From the NCBI GenBank assembly GCA_016841065.1, contig JAENZW010000005.1, positions 1 through 52,735 on the forward strand: a stretch of 52,735 nucleotides of DNA, in the 5' to 3' direction. Positions 42,277-51,054 of the stretch are shown here, in pieces. The number at the start of each line of letters is the position of its first letter. Position 1 is the stretch's first letter. A program made the translations under genes and the position numbers. A model generated the notes under the pieces. It was not told the DNA's origin and ran no database searches. It saw only the letters and a list, made by a program, of their open reading frames with translations. The stretch comes from Actinomycetota bacterium. Its GTDB lineage: Bacteria > Actinomycetota > Coriobacteriia > Anaerosomatales > JAENZW01.

Positions 42277-43659
42277 ATGTCTCCCAAAGTCCGCACTGTA
42301 TGGCGCTGTCAACAGTGCGGCGCTTCGGCGCCCAAGTGGCTGGGACGCTGTCCGGAGTGTGGCGAGTTCGGCACCTACGTCGAGGAGATGGAGCGCTCAG
42401 AGAGGAACGGCCCGAGCGTCTCTCGGCTCTCGGCCAGTAGACCTGTCCCACTCTCCGAGGCTACCGCCGAAGATGCCCTTCGCATCCCCACGGGCACACC
42501 GGAGTTTGATCGTGTGCTCGGAGGTGGCCTGGTTCCTGGCTCACTTGTCCTACTCGGAGGCGAACCTGGAATCGGCAAGTCGACACTGCTCCTCCAGGTC
42601 TCCGACGGCGTGGCGCGAAATGGGACGTCCGTGCTCTACGTGTGCGGCGAGGAATCCACATCTCAGGTCGGAATGCGTGCGCGACGGCTTGGCATCAAGG
42701 GCGACGGGCTTGAGCTCATGCCCGAGGTCGACGTCGAGGCGGTTGAGCACGCCGTACGCGAGCGCCGCCCGGGTCTTCTCGTGATCGACTCCATTCAGAC
42801 TGCATACGACCCCGCTCTCGATGCGGCTCCCGGGAGCGTTAGCCAGGTGCGCGCGTGCGCCGCCCGGTTCATGAGGATCGCGAAGGAGACTGGTCTGCCG
42901 ACGGTTGTCGTTGGACACGTGACAAAGGACGGCACCATTGCCGGCCCGCGCGTCCTCGAGCACATGGTCGATTCGGTGTTGTACTTCGAGGGCGACCGGG
43001 ACCACGCTTTCCGCATAGTCCGTGCGGTCAAGAACCGGTTCGGGTCTGTCTCAGAGATCGGTGTGTTCGAGATGGGCGAGGGGGGACTGGCTGGTGTCTC
43101 TGATCCGTCCGGAGTCTTCCTGGGTCAGCGGCAGGAGGCTCTCACCGGCTCGGTAGTCATGCCGGCGATGGAGGGATCACGACCACTTCTCGTTGAGCTC
43201 CAGGCGCTTGTGACGCCGTCATTCACCCCGGTGCCACGGCGCGTCACAACCGGAGTAGAATCCGCGCGACTCTTGCAGGTGCTTGCGGTTCTTGAGCGGA
43301 GGGCAGGCCTCTCCTTCGGCAGTCTGGACGTGTACGTGTCGATTGCTGGCGGCGTGCGTGTCGCAGAACCAGCTGTCGATCTTCCCCTCGCGCTCGCGTT
43401 GGCTTCCACGCTGCGGGACAAGGCGATCGGCCTTGAAGTCGCCGCGTTTGGCGAAGTCGGTCTCACCGGGCGTATCAGGCCCGTGAGTCACACCGCGTCG
43501 CGCATCCGAGAGGCGTCGCGACAAGGGCTGACCCGAGTGCTGTCGTCGCTGCCGCCGGGGACGCCCGTGGTTGAGGGCGCTTCGCATACTGCGGTGGCCT
43601 CCGTTGAGGAGGCGCTTGAGCGGCTCGGTCTTGCCGTCGCCAGCGGCAAGGATCGATAG
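42277..43659 (+). CDS. radA: DNA repair protein RadA
   Basis: A 460-residue RecA-like branch-migration helicase. The N-terminal zinc finger has CQQCG and CPECG. Walker A (GGEPGIGKST) is at residues ~94-103, the RadA-specific KNRFG motif is present, and the C-terminal Lon-like domain includes DVYVSIAGGVRV. The ATG is one base after the clpC stop; AGGAG is rather far upstream at 42256. Together with disA this is a standard genome-stability pair. Confidence 0.95.
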   Translation: MSPKVRTVWRCQQCGASAPKWLGRCPECGEFGTYVEEMERSERNGPSVSRLSASRPVPLSEATAEDALRIPTGTPEFDRVLGGGLVPGSLVLLGGEPGIGKSTLLLQVSDGVARNGTSVLYVCGEESTSQVGMRARRLGIKGDGLELMPEVDVEAVEHAVRERRPGLLVIDSIQTAYDPALDAAPGSVSQVRACAARFMRIAKETGLPTVVVGHVTKDGTIAGPRVLEHMVDSVLYFEGDRDHAFRIVRAVKNRFGSVSEIGVFEMGEGGLAGVSDPSGVFLGQRQEALTGSVVMPAMEGSRPLLVELQALVTPSFTPVPRRVTTGVESARLLQVLAVLERRAGLSFGSLDVYVSIAGGVRVAEPAVDLPLALALASTLRDKAIGLEVAAFGEVGLTGRIRPVSHTASRIREASRQGLTRVLSSLPPGTPVVEGASHTAVASVEEALERLGLAVASGKDR

Positions 43660-43695
43660 ACCGTCGGGCGGGCTTAGCCTCGAACCTGCTGTTTG

Positions 43696-43704
43696 TGGCA
43701 GAAT
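43696..43704 (+). promoter_or_regulatory. Extended -10 TGGCAGAAT for disA
   Basis: A TGn extended -10 with hexamer CAGAAT, placed 39 bases before the disA GTG. It could add transcription within the clpC-radA-disA run. Confidence 0.35.
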
Positions 43705-43743
43705 CGAGAGGTCGGGCAGCTGTTTGCGAGGAGGGGAGGCAGG

Positions 43744-44805
43744 GTGGGGGCTTCGTCCGAAGATGCGCTTCGTCAGGAGCTGCGCAAGGTAGCGCCGGGA
43801 ACACCTCTGCGCGAGGGGCTGGACTTCATCATCTCCGCTCGTACCGGTGCCCTGATCGCCATTGGCGATCAGAAGGCGGTCGAGTCGCTGTGCAATGGCG
43901 GATTCGAGATCGATACGCCCTTCACTCCGCAACGCCTATTTGAGCTTGCGAAGATGGATGGCGCAATCATCTTGGACAGCGAATGCGAGCGCATTAGGCG
44001 CGCCAACGTCCATCTCGTTCCCGACCCGGGGCTGCCAACGAACGAGACCGGGATGCGACACCGCACGGCTGAACGCGTGAGCCGTCAGACTGAGGCACTC
44101 GTGATCTCGATCTCGCAGAGGCGCGATGTCGTCAGCCTGTATCTGGACGGGCAACGCGTCATCCTCGAAGACATCGACGTTCTTCTGGCGAAGGCGAACC
44201 AGGCTCTGCAGACGCTGCAGCGATACCGAAGCGGGCTTGACGAGGCGCTGGAGCGACTCACCACCCTTGAGTTCGATGATGTCGCGACTCTCGGGGACAT
44301 CGTGGAGACCATCAGCCGATTCGAGATGGTGCGACGCATCGCCAGTGAGGTCACGCGCTACATCGACGAGTTGGGTACCGAGGGCCGCCTGATCAGAATG
44401 CAAGCCGAAGAGCTCACCGCCGGGGTTGACGACGACTACACACTGCTTCTGCGGGACTACGGTTCGGATCCGGGACCTCGGAAGGCCACGACCGCGCGCA
44501 CGCAAATTGCGGGACTTCCGCCGGAGCAGTTCCTCGAGCCGTCGGTGATCTCGGGCGTGCTCGGCACATCGAGTGATCAGCAGACCGCAGAGGATCATGT
44601 CCGACCGCGCGGCTACCGAGTTCTTCGGCGCATTCCGGCACTGCCCGCTAGCGTGGTGAACAGGATAGTCGAGAGGTTCGGCACGCTGAGTGCTCTCGTT
44701 ACGGCCTCTGAGGATGAACTCGACGACGTAGACGGTGTGGGATCGCGGAGAGCAGCCGCCATCGCCGAGGGCCTTTCTAGGGCGAAGGAACGGGCTCTAG
44801 GCTGA
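43744..44805 (+). CDS. disA: DNA-integrity scanning diadenylate cyclase DisA
   Basis: A 353-residue octameric enzyme that makes c-di-AMP from ATP. The DAC domain has the DGA motif at residue 72 (MDGAIILD) and RHRTAE at 105-110. A helical middle region follows. The C-terminal helix-hairpin-helix DNA-binding domain contains LPASVVNRIVERFGTL and DDVDGVGSRRAAAIAEGL. GTG 43744 has GGGGAGG upstream. The product implies c-di-AMP signalling in this organism. Confidence 0.95.
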   Translation: MGASSEDALRQELRKVAPGTPLREGLDFIISARTGALIAIGDQKAVESLCNGGFEIDTPFTPQRLFELAKMDGAIILDSECERIRRANVHLVPDPGLPTNETGMRHRTAERVSRQTEALVISISQRRDVVSLYLDGQRVILEDIDVLLAKANQALQTLQRYRSGLDEALERLTTLEFDDVATLGDIVETISRFEMVRRIASEVTRYIDELGTEGRLIRMQAEELTAGVDDDYTLLLRDYGSDPGPRKATTARTQIAGLPPEQFLEPSVISGVLGTSSDQQTAEDHVRPRGYRVLRRIPALPASVVNRIVERFGTLSALVTASEDELDDVDGVGSRRAAAIAEGLSRAKERALG

Positions 44806-44824
44806 GTGTCAACGAATCCGCTGT

Positions 44825-44833
44825 GCTAGAATT
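44825..44833 (+). promoter_or_regulatory. Extended -10 TGCTAGAAT before the yacL-like gene
   Basis: A perfect copy of the recurring element, 74 bases before the ATG. Transcription would begin near 44840 and include the leader hairpin at 44854-44877. Confidence 0.55.
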
Positions 44834-44853
44834 GTTTGGTTGAATACCACTTG

Positions 44854-44877
44854 ACCTCCTGGAACAGAGTAGGAGGT
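44854..44877 (+). promoter_or_regulatory. Leader hairpin pairing ACCTCCT with AGGAGGT
   Basis: A perfect 7-bp stem with a ten-base loop. The right arm is a consensus Shine-Dalgarno and the left arm matches the 16S anti-Shine-Dalgarno. The Shine-Dalgarno is 29 bases from the ATG and no start codon follows it at normal spacing. Confidence 0.6.
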
Positions 44878-44906
44878 GAGGGCGCCGACTCGGGGCCTGA
44901 GTAGAC

Positions 44907-45983
44907 ATGATCGTCCTAATCACTCGCTTCGTATTCATTACGGCGGGCGTGTTGGGCGGACTTGCGGTCACTGATCTCACCGACTGGACGAGCGAGACCG
45001 GCTTTCCTGAGTATCTCGTCATCCTCATCTTCGTTCTTCTTGGCTGGTCGATCGGATACGTTCTTGGTGGGATAATTGGCCGCGAGTTCGCCTCTTGGTA
45101 TGGGAAGCTGGAGGATCACCTCCGCGACCTGTCTCCCGTCGACATAGTCCTCGGAAGCATCGGCCTGATCGGTGGATTCCTGATTGCCTGGCTGGTGTCC
45201 CAGCCTCTTGGGCGACTCGAACCCCTGTGGCTGTCCATCCTGGCGTCGTCCGTTCTCTACGCGATGGCAGGCTACGTAGGACTCCGTGTTGCCGTCCTGA
45301 AGCGCGACGATATCGCCAGGTCTTTTCCGAAGCTGGACGGGGGAGGCGAGACGTCGACGGGAACGGCTGCGCTTTCCGTGAAGTTGCTCGACACGAGTGC
45401 CGTGATTGATGCACGCTTCCTTGACCTCGTCCACCTCGGGGTGCTTGAGGGCGAGGTGCGGGTTCCGCGCTTCGTGCTATCTGAGCTGCAGACCCTGGCC
45501 GACTCGGCTGATGACGTGAAACGGGCGAGAGGCAGGCGCGGTCTGGATCTGCTTGCGCGCGTCCCAGAGGATGAGCGCATCACGGTGTTTGAGACCGACT
45601 ACGTGGACACGGCAGATGTAGATGCGAAACTTCTGCGACTTGCCCAGGATGCGCAGGCGACCATCGTTACGGTCGACTACAACTTGACGAAGGTCGCCAA
45701 TGTACGTGGAGTCTCGGTAGTCAACCTCAACGAGATCGCGACAGCGCTGAAGCCGGCGTTCCTTCCCGGTGAGGGTCTGCGCCTCAGGGTCGTACGTGAA
45801 GGCAAGGAGACCGGGCAAGGGGTTGGCTATCTCGATGACGGAACGATGGTGGTCGTGCAGGAAGGCCGTTCACACATCGGCGACGAGATCGACACCGAGG
45901 TCACGTCCGTCCTCCAGACTTCGGCAGGACGCATGATCTTCGCACGACTCGTCGGTGCTCTCGGGGACATCGGTGATGGTTAG
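44907..45983 (+). CDS. YacL-like membrane PIN-TRAM protein
   Basis: A 358-residue protein. Four membrane spans lie within residues ~1-130. A PIN nuclease-like domain follows (LLDTSAVIDARFLDL, then DYNLTKVANVRGVSVVNLN with conserved acidic residues). A TRAM RNA-binding domain completes the C terminus (GVGYLDDGTMVVVQEGRSHIG). In Bacillus this gene (yacL) also sits between disA and ispD, while many actinobacteria have carD there. The ribosome site near the ATG is weak. The stop overlaps the ispD start by eight bases. Confidence 0.9.
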   Translation: MIVLITRFVFITAGVLGGLAVTDLTDWTSETGFPEYLVILIFVLLGWSIGYVLGGIIGREFASWYGKLEDHLRDLSPVDIVLGSIGLIGGFLIAWLVSQPLGRLEPLWLSILASSVLYAMAGYVGLRVAVLKRDDIARSFPKLDGGGETSTGTAALSVKLLDTSAVIDARFLDLVHLGVLEGEVRVPRFVLSELQTLADSADDVKRARGRRGLDLLARVPEDERITVFETDYVDTADVDAKLLRLAQDAQATIVTVDYNLTKVANVRGVSVVNLNEIATALKPAFLPGEGLRLRVVREGKETGQGVGYLDDGTMVVVQEGRSHIGDEIDTEVTSVLQTSAGRMIFARLVGALGDIGDG

Positions 45984-46704
45984 CTCTGCTGAAGCATGCG
46001 CTGTTGCCGTCGTCGTTGCCGGCGGAACCGGCGAGCGAATCGGGTTCCCGGGCGGAAAACAGATGCTTCCGGTCCTTGGCGAGCCATTGCTCGCCCACAC
46101 CGTACGAGCCTTCGAACGAGCGCGTTCGGTACGGCGAATCGTTCTCGTGTGTCATCCCGATCGCGTGGACGAGTACAACCGTGCCGTCGTTCATTCCGTC
46201 AGACCCACCAAGCCGCTCGTGGTCGCGTCGGGAGGAATCACGCGCCCCGAATCAGTGGCGGCAGGCCTGTCGTTCGTTGAAGGAGAGCTCTTCACTGCCG
46301 TGCACGATGGCGCGCGTCCTCTCATCACGAGTCGCGTGATCGACGACGTTGTGACAGCCATCGCGGAGGGACCGGCAGATATCGCGGGGCTCGTCGTCGG
46401 CCATCCATCCTATGACACGCTCAAGGTGATCGACGCCGATGGGTTCGTCACCGTCACGCCCGATCGCGGGAGGTTCTGGGTTGCCCAGACACCGCAGGTC
46501 TTTCGCACGGACGTCTTGCTCGCAGCGTACGATGCTGCTCGAGCATCAGGCTTCGTCGGCACGGACGACGCTTCTTTCGTGGAGGCGCTCGGCGAACGGG
46601 TCGCTGTGTTTGAGGGTCCGCGCGAGAACATCAAGGTGACTGTAGAGTCAGACGTGGGTCTCGTGGAAGCGATTCTGGCATCGAGGCGGGGGGTGGCACC
46701 GTGA
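45976..46704 (+). CDS. ispD: 2-C-methyl-D-erythritol 4-phosphate cytidylyltransferase IspD
   Basis: A 242-residue enzyme for step three of the MEP isoprenoid pathway. It has the nucleotide-binding AGGTGERIGFPGGKQMLPV, a DGARPL motif and the late GTDDASFVE segment. ATG 45976 lies inside the end of the yacL-like gene, with GGGG eight bases upstream. The last four bases (GTGA) overlap ispF, so the two MEP enzymes are coupled. Confidence 0.93.
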   Translation: MVSSAEACAVAVVVAGGTGERIGFPGGKQMLPVLGEPLLAHTVRAFERARSVRRIVLVCHPDRVDEYNRAVVHSVRPTKPLVVASGGITRPESVAAGLSFVEGELFTAVHDGARPLITSRVIDDVVTAIAEGPADIAGLVVGHPSYDTLKVIDADGFVTVTPDRGRFWVAQTPQVFRTDVLLAAYDAARASGFVGTDDASFVEALGERVAVFEGPRENIKVTVESDVGLVEAILASRRGVAP

Positions 46705-47189
46705 GCTCCATTCGCGTTGGCATGGGCTATGACGTGCATGCATTCGTGGACGGAAGGGTTCTCGTTCTTGGCGGGGTCGAGTTTCCCTTTCCGAAGGGGC
46801 TTGCGGGACATTCGGACGCGGACGTTCTTGTTCATGCCCTGATGGACGCGATTCTGTCTGCGATGAGGGTCGGAGACATTGGCGAGCTCTTCCCGGACAC
46901 CGATTCGTCATTTGCCGGCGCTTCCAGCATCGGACTTCTCCGCATTGTCGCTTCGCGCATGGCTGCAGAGGGGTGGACGCTCGTCGATGCTGACTGCGTC
47001 CTGGTCCTGGAGGCGCCCATGATCTCGCCTCATCGCGACGCAATGCGATCGACCGTGGCCGGGGCGCTCGGAGTAGACATCGAGTTCGTTGGCATCAAGG
47101 CCACGACGACTGAAGGTCTTGGGGCAATGGGTCGCGGCGAGGGTATCGCCGCCTACGCGGTCGTCTTGCTCGAGCGCGTGGTCGCGTGA
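46701..47189 (+). CDS. ispF: 2-C-methyl-D-erythritol 2,4-cyclodiphosphate synthase IspF
   Basis: A 162-residue trimeric zinc enzyme of the MEP pathway. Metal ligands are Asp11 and His13 (GMGYDVHAF) and His45 (LVHALMDA). The substrate segment DTDSSFAGASS and the closing ATTTEGLGAMGRGEGI are conserved. The GTG start overlaps ispD by four bases. Length is normal. Confidence 0.95.
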   Translation: MSSIRVGMGYDVHAFVDGRVLVLGGVEFPFPKGLAGHSDADVLVHALMDAILSAMRVGDIGELFPDTDSSFAGASSIGLLRIVASRMAAEGWTLVDADCVLVLEAPMISPHRDAMRSTVAGALGVDIEFVGIKATTTEGLGAMGRGEGIAAYAVVLLERVVA

Positions 47190-47292
47190 CCCACCGCCCT
47201 AGGTTCGCTCCCGTTCCGAGGGCATACCGAACATCGGAGTCGTGTGCGACGGGGCCTCTCGCTTGAGTCGTGCCATCGACTCGGCGATGATG

Positions 47293-47301
47293 TGACAGAA
47301 T
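47293..47301 (+). promoter_or_regulatory. Extended -10 TGACAGAAT for cysE
   Basis: TGn extended -10 with hexamer CAGAAT, 62 bases before the cysE ATG. The predicted start of transcription falls inside the dyad at 47302-47330. Confidence 0.4.
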
Positions 47302-47330
47302 CCAGGAGGGCGTGTTCGGCTGCCTCCTGG
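47302..47330. promoter_or_regulatory. Inverted repeat CCAGGAGG-N13-CCTCCTGG upstream of cysE
   Basis: A perfect 8-bp dyad immediately downstream of the -10 box. It could be an operator or a leader hairpin. The bases after it (TGGCACCGCC) resemble a T-box core, but no upstream T-box stems are visible. Confidence 0.5.
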
Positions 47331-47363
47331 CACCGCCGTTCCGTGATCACAGAGGATTCTTGC

Positions 47364-48050
47364 ATGTTCAATCTCATGAGAGAGGACATACGGACCGTCA
47401 AAGAACGGGACCCGGCTGCGACATCCACGCTGAACGTGGTCGTCAACTACCCCGGGCTTCACGCTTTGTGGGCTCACCGTGTCGATCACTGGCTCTGGGC
47501 ACACGGTCGCAGGGGTCTGGCGCGGTGGTCCAGCCAGGTCGCCCGGTTCTTCACGGGTGTTGAGATTCACCCCGGAGCAACCATCGGTCGTCGCTTCTTC
47601 ATCGATCATGGGATGGGAGTCGTTGTCGGAGAAACGACGATCATTCACGATGACGTGACCGTCTACCAGGGCGTCACTCTTGGCGGAACCGGGAAGGAAA
47701 AGGGCAAGCGCCACCCCACCCTCGAGGATCATGTGGTGGTCGGCGTCGGATCAACTGTACTCGGCGACATCACGATTGGCCGCGGTTCCAAGGTCGGAGG
47801 CGGGGCTGTTGTCATCAGGAATGTGCCTCCCAACTGCACGGTCGTCGGCATACCCGGGCGAGTTGTCGTGCGAGAGGGTCAGCGTGTAGAAACCGTCGAC
47901 CTGCACCACGAGGACCTTCCCGACCCGGTTGTAGAGATGTTCCGCCAGCTACAGCGACGCATAGACGTTTTGGAGGCGCGCGTGCTGCAGGACGAGGCCG
48001 CAATCAGCGAGCGGAGTGGCAAGGAGCTTCCAGCCGAAGACGAGGCCTAG
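47364..48050 (+). CDS. cysE: Serine O-acetyltransferase CysE
   Basis: A 228-residue enzyme that makes O-acetylserine, the precursor of cysteine. After a short helical start it has a left-handed beta-helix of hexapeptide repeats ([20 protein letters not shown], then [19 protein letters not shown]). The form is the short type, with a reduced N-terminal domain and a helical C-terminal extension. AGAGGA lies eight bases before ATG 47364. It is followed by cysS, a pairing common in Gram-positive bacteria. Confidence 0.93.
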   Translation: MFNLMREDIRTVKERDPAATSTLNVVVNYPGLHALWAHRVDHWLWAHGRRGLARWSSQVARFFTGVEIHPGATIGRRFFIDHGMGVVVGETTIIHDDVTVYQGVTLGGTGKEKGKRHPTLEDHVVVGVGSTVLGDITIGRGSKVGGGAVVIRNVPPNCTVVGIPGRVVVREGQRVETVDLHHEDLPDPVVEMFRQLQRRIDVLEARVLQDEAAISERSGKELPAEDEA

Positions 48051-48105
48051 AGACGATTGAGAAACGGGCCGACGACGTCGGTTGCGAGAGACGGAGAAGA
48101 GCGGA

Positions 48106-49608
48106 ATGAGCGTGCGTGCATACAACACGATGGCGCGAGCCAAAGAGGATTTCCTGACGCGCGATCCGGGCAAAGTCGCGATGTATGTGTGCGGGCCCAC
48201 CGTCTACAACCACATTCACATCGGGAATGCAAGGACGTTCCTGTCGTTTGACGTCATTCGCAGGTACCTGACGTTTCGGGGATATGACGTCCGCTTCGTC
48301 CAGAACATCACCGATGTCGACGACAAGATAATCAACCGCGCGAATGAGGAGGGTCGTTCGGCCACAGAGGTCGCCCACGAGTACACAGTCGCGTTCCAGA
48401 AGGCGATGGCCGATCTCGGCATTCTCCCCCCGACTGTGCAGCCCAAGGCGACCGAGACGATCACCGAGATGATCGACATGGTGCAACGCCTCATCGATCG
48501 TGGCCACGCCTACGTTGTCGAGGGGGACGTCTACTTCTCGGTCCGCTCCTTCCCCGGCTACGGAAAGCTGTCAGGGCGTGACATCGAGGACCTGGAGTCG
48601 GGCGCACGCGTGGATGTGGACGAGCGCAAGCATGACCCGTTGGATTTCGCTCTGTGGAAGACCGCGAAGCCCGGTGAACCGCATTGGCCATCGCCTTGGG
48701 GAGAGGGCAGGCCAGGTTGGCATCTGGAGTGTTCGGTGATGTCCGAGAGGGAGCTTGGTGTGACCTTCGACATCCACGGGGGAGCTAGCGATCTGGTGTT
48801 CCCGCACCACGAGAACGAGGTCGCGCAGTCCGAGGCGGCCACCGGCGAGCCATTCGTACGCTACTGGCTTCACGGTGGACTTCTCCAGGTGAACGCCGAG
48901 AAGATGAGCAAGTCACTCGGCAATTTCATGCTGCTCAAGGACGTGCTGGTCGAGTACGATGCGCCGATCATCCGCCTGATGATGCTCCAGACGCACTATC
49001 GCAGTCCGCTCGAGTTCTCTACAGAGCGTCTCAACGAAGCGCGCGTGGCATATGAACGCCTGCTTGTTCCGGTACGTGAGGTCAAGAGGGCCCTCGAGTC
49101 TGACGCCGGCTGGGCGGCGCGCCCGGCGACCACCGAAGAACGAAAAGCCTTCGTCGGGAACATCGGCAATGCTCGGGACAAGTTCCAGGCGGAGATGGAC
49201 GATGACTTCAACACAGCCGGGGCTCTCGCGGCCGTCTTCGAGTTGGCGCGGGCAACAAACCGGTTCCTCGGCGGATTCGGCATAGGCGAACACAGTGAGA
49301 ACGCGCCGGTACTGAGTCAGTCCGCGCAGACGATCATTGAGCTGCTGGGGGTTCTCGGCATCGCAATGCCCGAAGCCAGGGCGGGGGAGTACCCCAAAGA
49401 GGTCGTGAAGGTTGCAGCCGAACTCGCAGGCTACTCGGGGAGCGATCCTCGGGCAGCCGTGGAGGCCTTGCTCGCCGCTCGTTCCGCCGCGCGTACCGAG
49501 AGGAACTGGGCGGCGGCCGATGCCGTGCGAGGCGGACTCGAGGCACTCGGCTTCACTGTCGAAGACACGCCCCGGGGACCGCGAGTGACGTACTCGCCGG
49601 AGAACTAG
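48106..49608 (+). CDS. cysS: Cysteinyl-tRNA synthetase
   Basis: A 500-residue class I synthetase. The HIGH motif is HIHIGNAR near residue 38, KMSKS is at residues ~266-270, and zinc ligands include Cys29 (YVCGPTVYN), the Cys in HLECSVM and the HHENE pair. The C-terminal DALR-type helical domain is present. GGAGAAGAGCGGA precedes ATG 48106. It belongs to the cysE-cysS-rlmB-yacP run. Confidence 0.95.
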   Translation: MSVRAYNTMARAKEDFLTRDPGKVAMYVCGPTVYNHIHIGNARTFLSFDVIRRYLTFRGYDVRFVQNITDVDDKIINRANEEGRSATEVAHEYTVAFQKAMADLGILPPTVQPKATETITEMIDMVQRLIDRGHAYVVEGDVYFSVRSFPGYGKLSGRDIEDLESGARVDVDERKHDPLDFALWKTAKPGEPHWPSPWGEGRPGWHLECSVMSERELGVTFDIHGGASDLVFPHHENEVAQSEAATGEPFVRYWLHGGLLQVNAEKMSKSLGNFMLLKDVLVEYDAPIIRLMMLQTHYRSPLEFSTERLNEARVAYERLLVPVREVKRALESDAGWAARPATTEERKAFVGNIGNARDKFQAEMDDDFNTAGALAAVFELARATNRFLGGFGIGEHSENAPVLSQSAQTIIELLGVLGIAMPEARAGEYPKEVVKVAAELAGYSGSDPRAAVEALLAARSAARTERNWAAADAVRGGLEALGFTVEDTPRGPRVTYSPEN

Positions 49609-49611
49609 GTG

Positions 49612-50349
49612 ATGGACGACCTGATCGAGGGTCGGAATGCCGTCATCGAGGCGCTGAGAGCCCGTCTGCCGATAGTTCGTGTCCTTGTTGCACAGAACCT
49701 CAGCGGGGACGCGATATCGGAGATTGAACGGCTCGCACGGGAAACCGCGACCCCTGTCGTGCGAGTTCAGCGTCGAGAGCTCGACCGACACAGCGTACGG
49801 GGTGCGCACCAGGGCGTTGCGGCGGAGCTGCGCGCGTTCACATACGCGAAGCTTGCCGAAGTTGTCTCTGCCCACCGTACTGACGCGATGAGTCTCATCG
49901 TCGTACTCGACCACGTGACCGACCCACAGAACCTGGGGGCAATATCGCGGTCCGCCGAAGTTGCTGGCGCATGTGCACTCGTAGTCTCCGAGCGGCGGAG
50001 CGCTGCGGTCGGCGCCGCCGCATTCAAGGCCTCGGCAGGCGCGCTCGCGCATCTGCCTGTCGTCAGGACGGTCAACATCGCGCGCACACTTGAGGAGCTC
50101 AAGGAGGCCGAGTACTGGATCGCCGGAGCGAGCGAGCGCGCCGATCAGCTGCTGTGGGACGCGCCGCTCGAAGGGCGCATCGCTCTCGTCCTGGGTGCAG
50201 AGGGAGCTGGGCTCTCGCGTCTCGTGAGCGAGACATGCGACTTCCTTGTAGGGATTCCAGTGCGCGGAAGGACCGAGTCTCTCAACGTGGCGAACGCCGC
50301 GAGCGTCCTGATATACGAGTGGATACGCAGGCAGGAAGCGGGCGCGTAG
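49612..50349 (+). CDS. rlmB: 23S rRNA (guanosine-2'-O-)-methyltransferase RlmB (TrmH family)
   Basis: A 245-residue SPOUT methyltransferase. The N-terminal L30e-like substrate-binding domain starts at DLIEGRNAVIEALRA. The knotted SAM-binding domain has NLGAISRSAEVAGA, LVLGAEGAGLSRL and the final IPVRGRTESLNVANAAS. ATG 49612 has GGAGA eight bases upstream; GTG 49609 is equally possible. The stop shares one base with the next GTG (TAGTG). Confidence 0.93.
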   Translation: MDDLIEGRNAVIEALRARLPIVRVLVAQNLSGDAISEIERLARETATPVVRVQRRELDRHSVRGAHQGVAAELRAFTYAKLAEVVSAHRTDAMSLIVVLDHVTDPQNLGAISRSAEVAGACALVVSERRSAAVGAAAFKASAGALAHLPVVRTVNIARTLEELKEAEYWIAGASERADQLLWDAPLEGRIALVLGAEGAGLSRLVSETCDFLVGIPVRGRTESLNVANAASVLIYEWIRRQEAGA

Positions 50350-50864
50350 TGTCTCGTGTCGTCGTAATCGACGGGTACAACGTCATCGGCGCATCCGATA
50401 GGTACAGCGAGCTCATGGATCGCGACGCCGACGTCGCCCGTTCGCGCCTCGTGGCCGACGTGGCCTACGCGCAAGGCGGCGGGGACGAAGAGACTATCGT
50501 CGTGTTCGACGGAGCCATGAATCCGGGGTCGGATGGCACTCCGCACGATGTCGGTGGGGTTTCGGTGGTGTTCTCCGCGTACGGGCGAGATGCGGATGAG
50601 GTTATCGAACAGCTCGTGGCGCGCAGGCGAGGGCGCGGCGACACCGTCACCGTCGTCACTTCCGATGGGGAGACGCAGTGGGTCGCTCTAGGCCTCGGCG
50701 CTGTGAGGATGTCGGCTAACGAGTACATAGAAGGACTGAAGTCCGTTCGTGAGGGGGACGAGCGTATGAATCGCGCTCAGTCGAGGCGTGTGCCCATGGA
50801 GTCTCGCCTGGATGCTGCCACGCGCGCGGCGCTCGCGAGGTGGGCACGCGGCTTCAGAGAGTGA
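50349..50864 (+). CDS. NYN-domain (YacP-like) ribonuclease
   Basis: A 171-residue PIN/NYN-fold protein. It opens with VVVIDGYNVIGAS, whose Asp8 is a metal ligand. Further acidic residues appear in VVFDGAMNPG, DADEVIEQLV and VVTSDGETQW. Bacillus YacP (Rae1) is a ribosome-associated mRNA endonuclease, and this gene sits in the same place after rlmB. GTG 50349 overlaps the rlmB stop by one base, with AGGAAG ten bases upstream. The C-terminal 35 residues are basic. Confidence 0.88.
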   Translation: MSRVVVIDGYNVIGASDRYSELMDRDADVARSRLVADVAYAQGGGDEETIVVFDGAMNPGSDGTPHDVGGVSVVFSAYGRDADEVIEQLVARRRGRGDTVTVVTSDGETQWVALGLGAVRMSANEYIEGLKSVREGDERMNRAQSRRVPMESRLDAATRAALARWARGFRE

Positions 50865-50892
50865 AGTCTTGAGTTGCGATATGCGTGCACAC

Positions 50893-50913
50893 AATCACGA
50901 AGTCACCGTGATT
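50893..50913. promoter_or_regulatory. Inverted repeat AATCACG-N7-CGTGATT
   Basis: A perfect 7-bp dyad in the gap between the NYN gene and sigH. No T tract follows. It lies about 35 bases before the sigH -35 box, so it could be an operator or a weak terminator. Confidence 0.4.
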
Positions 50914-50945
50914 CTGTCAGGATTGTTCAGCATCGTGTCTACTCG

Positions 50946-50975
50946 TTGACATCCCTCGTCAAGCTCGCGTAATGT
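50946..50975 (+). promoter_or_regulatory. sigH promoter
   Basis: Consensus -35 TTGACA (50946-50951), 18 bases, then TAATGT (50970-50975). This is the best -35 match in the window. The leader to the TTG start is about 73 bases. Confidence 0.65.
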
Positions 50976-51054
50976 CAGGGGGCAATGCGTCTAGCGCCGT
51001 GCCGGCGGCGCCATCCATCACCCCGATTTCGGGGACCCACAGGGGGGATTGTGA

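Noticed and set aside
44871-44904. A leader peptide using the AGGAGGT at 44871
   Set aside because: No ATG, GTG, TTG or CTG occurs at a suitable distance after it in a usable frame.
47190-47363. T-box riboswitch before cysE (TGGCACCGCC resembles the T-box core)
   Set aside because: The core differs from TGGNACCGCG at its end, the N base would not suit tRNA-Cys, the leader from the predicted start is only about 55 bases, and no specifier stem is visible. An RF00230 covariance search would settle it.
48913-50052. A 379-codon antisense frame across cysS and rlmB
   Set aside because: It spans two well-supported genes on the other strand and shows no domain.
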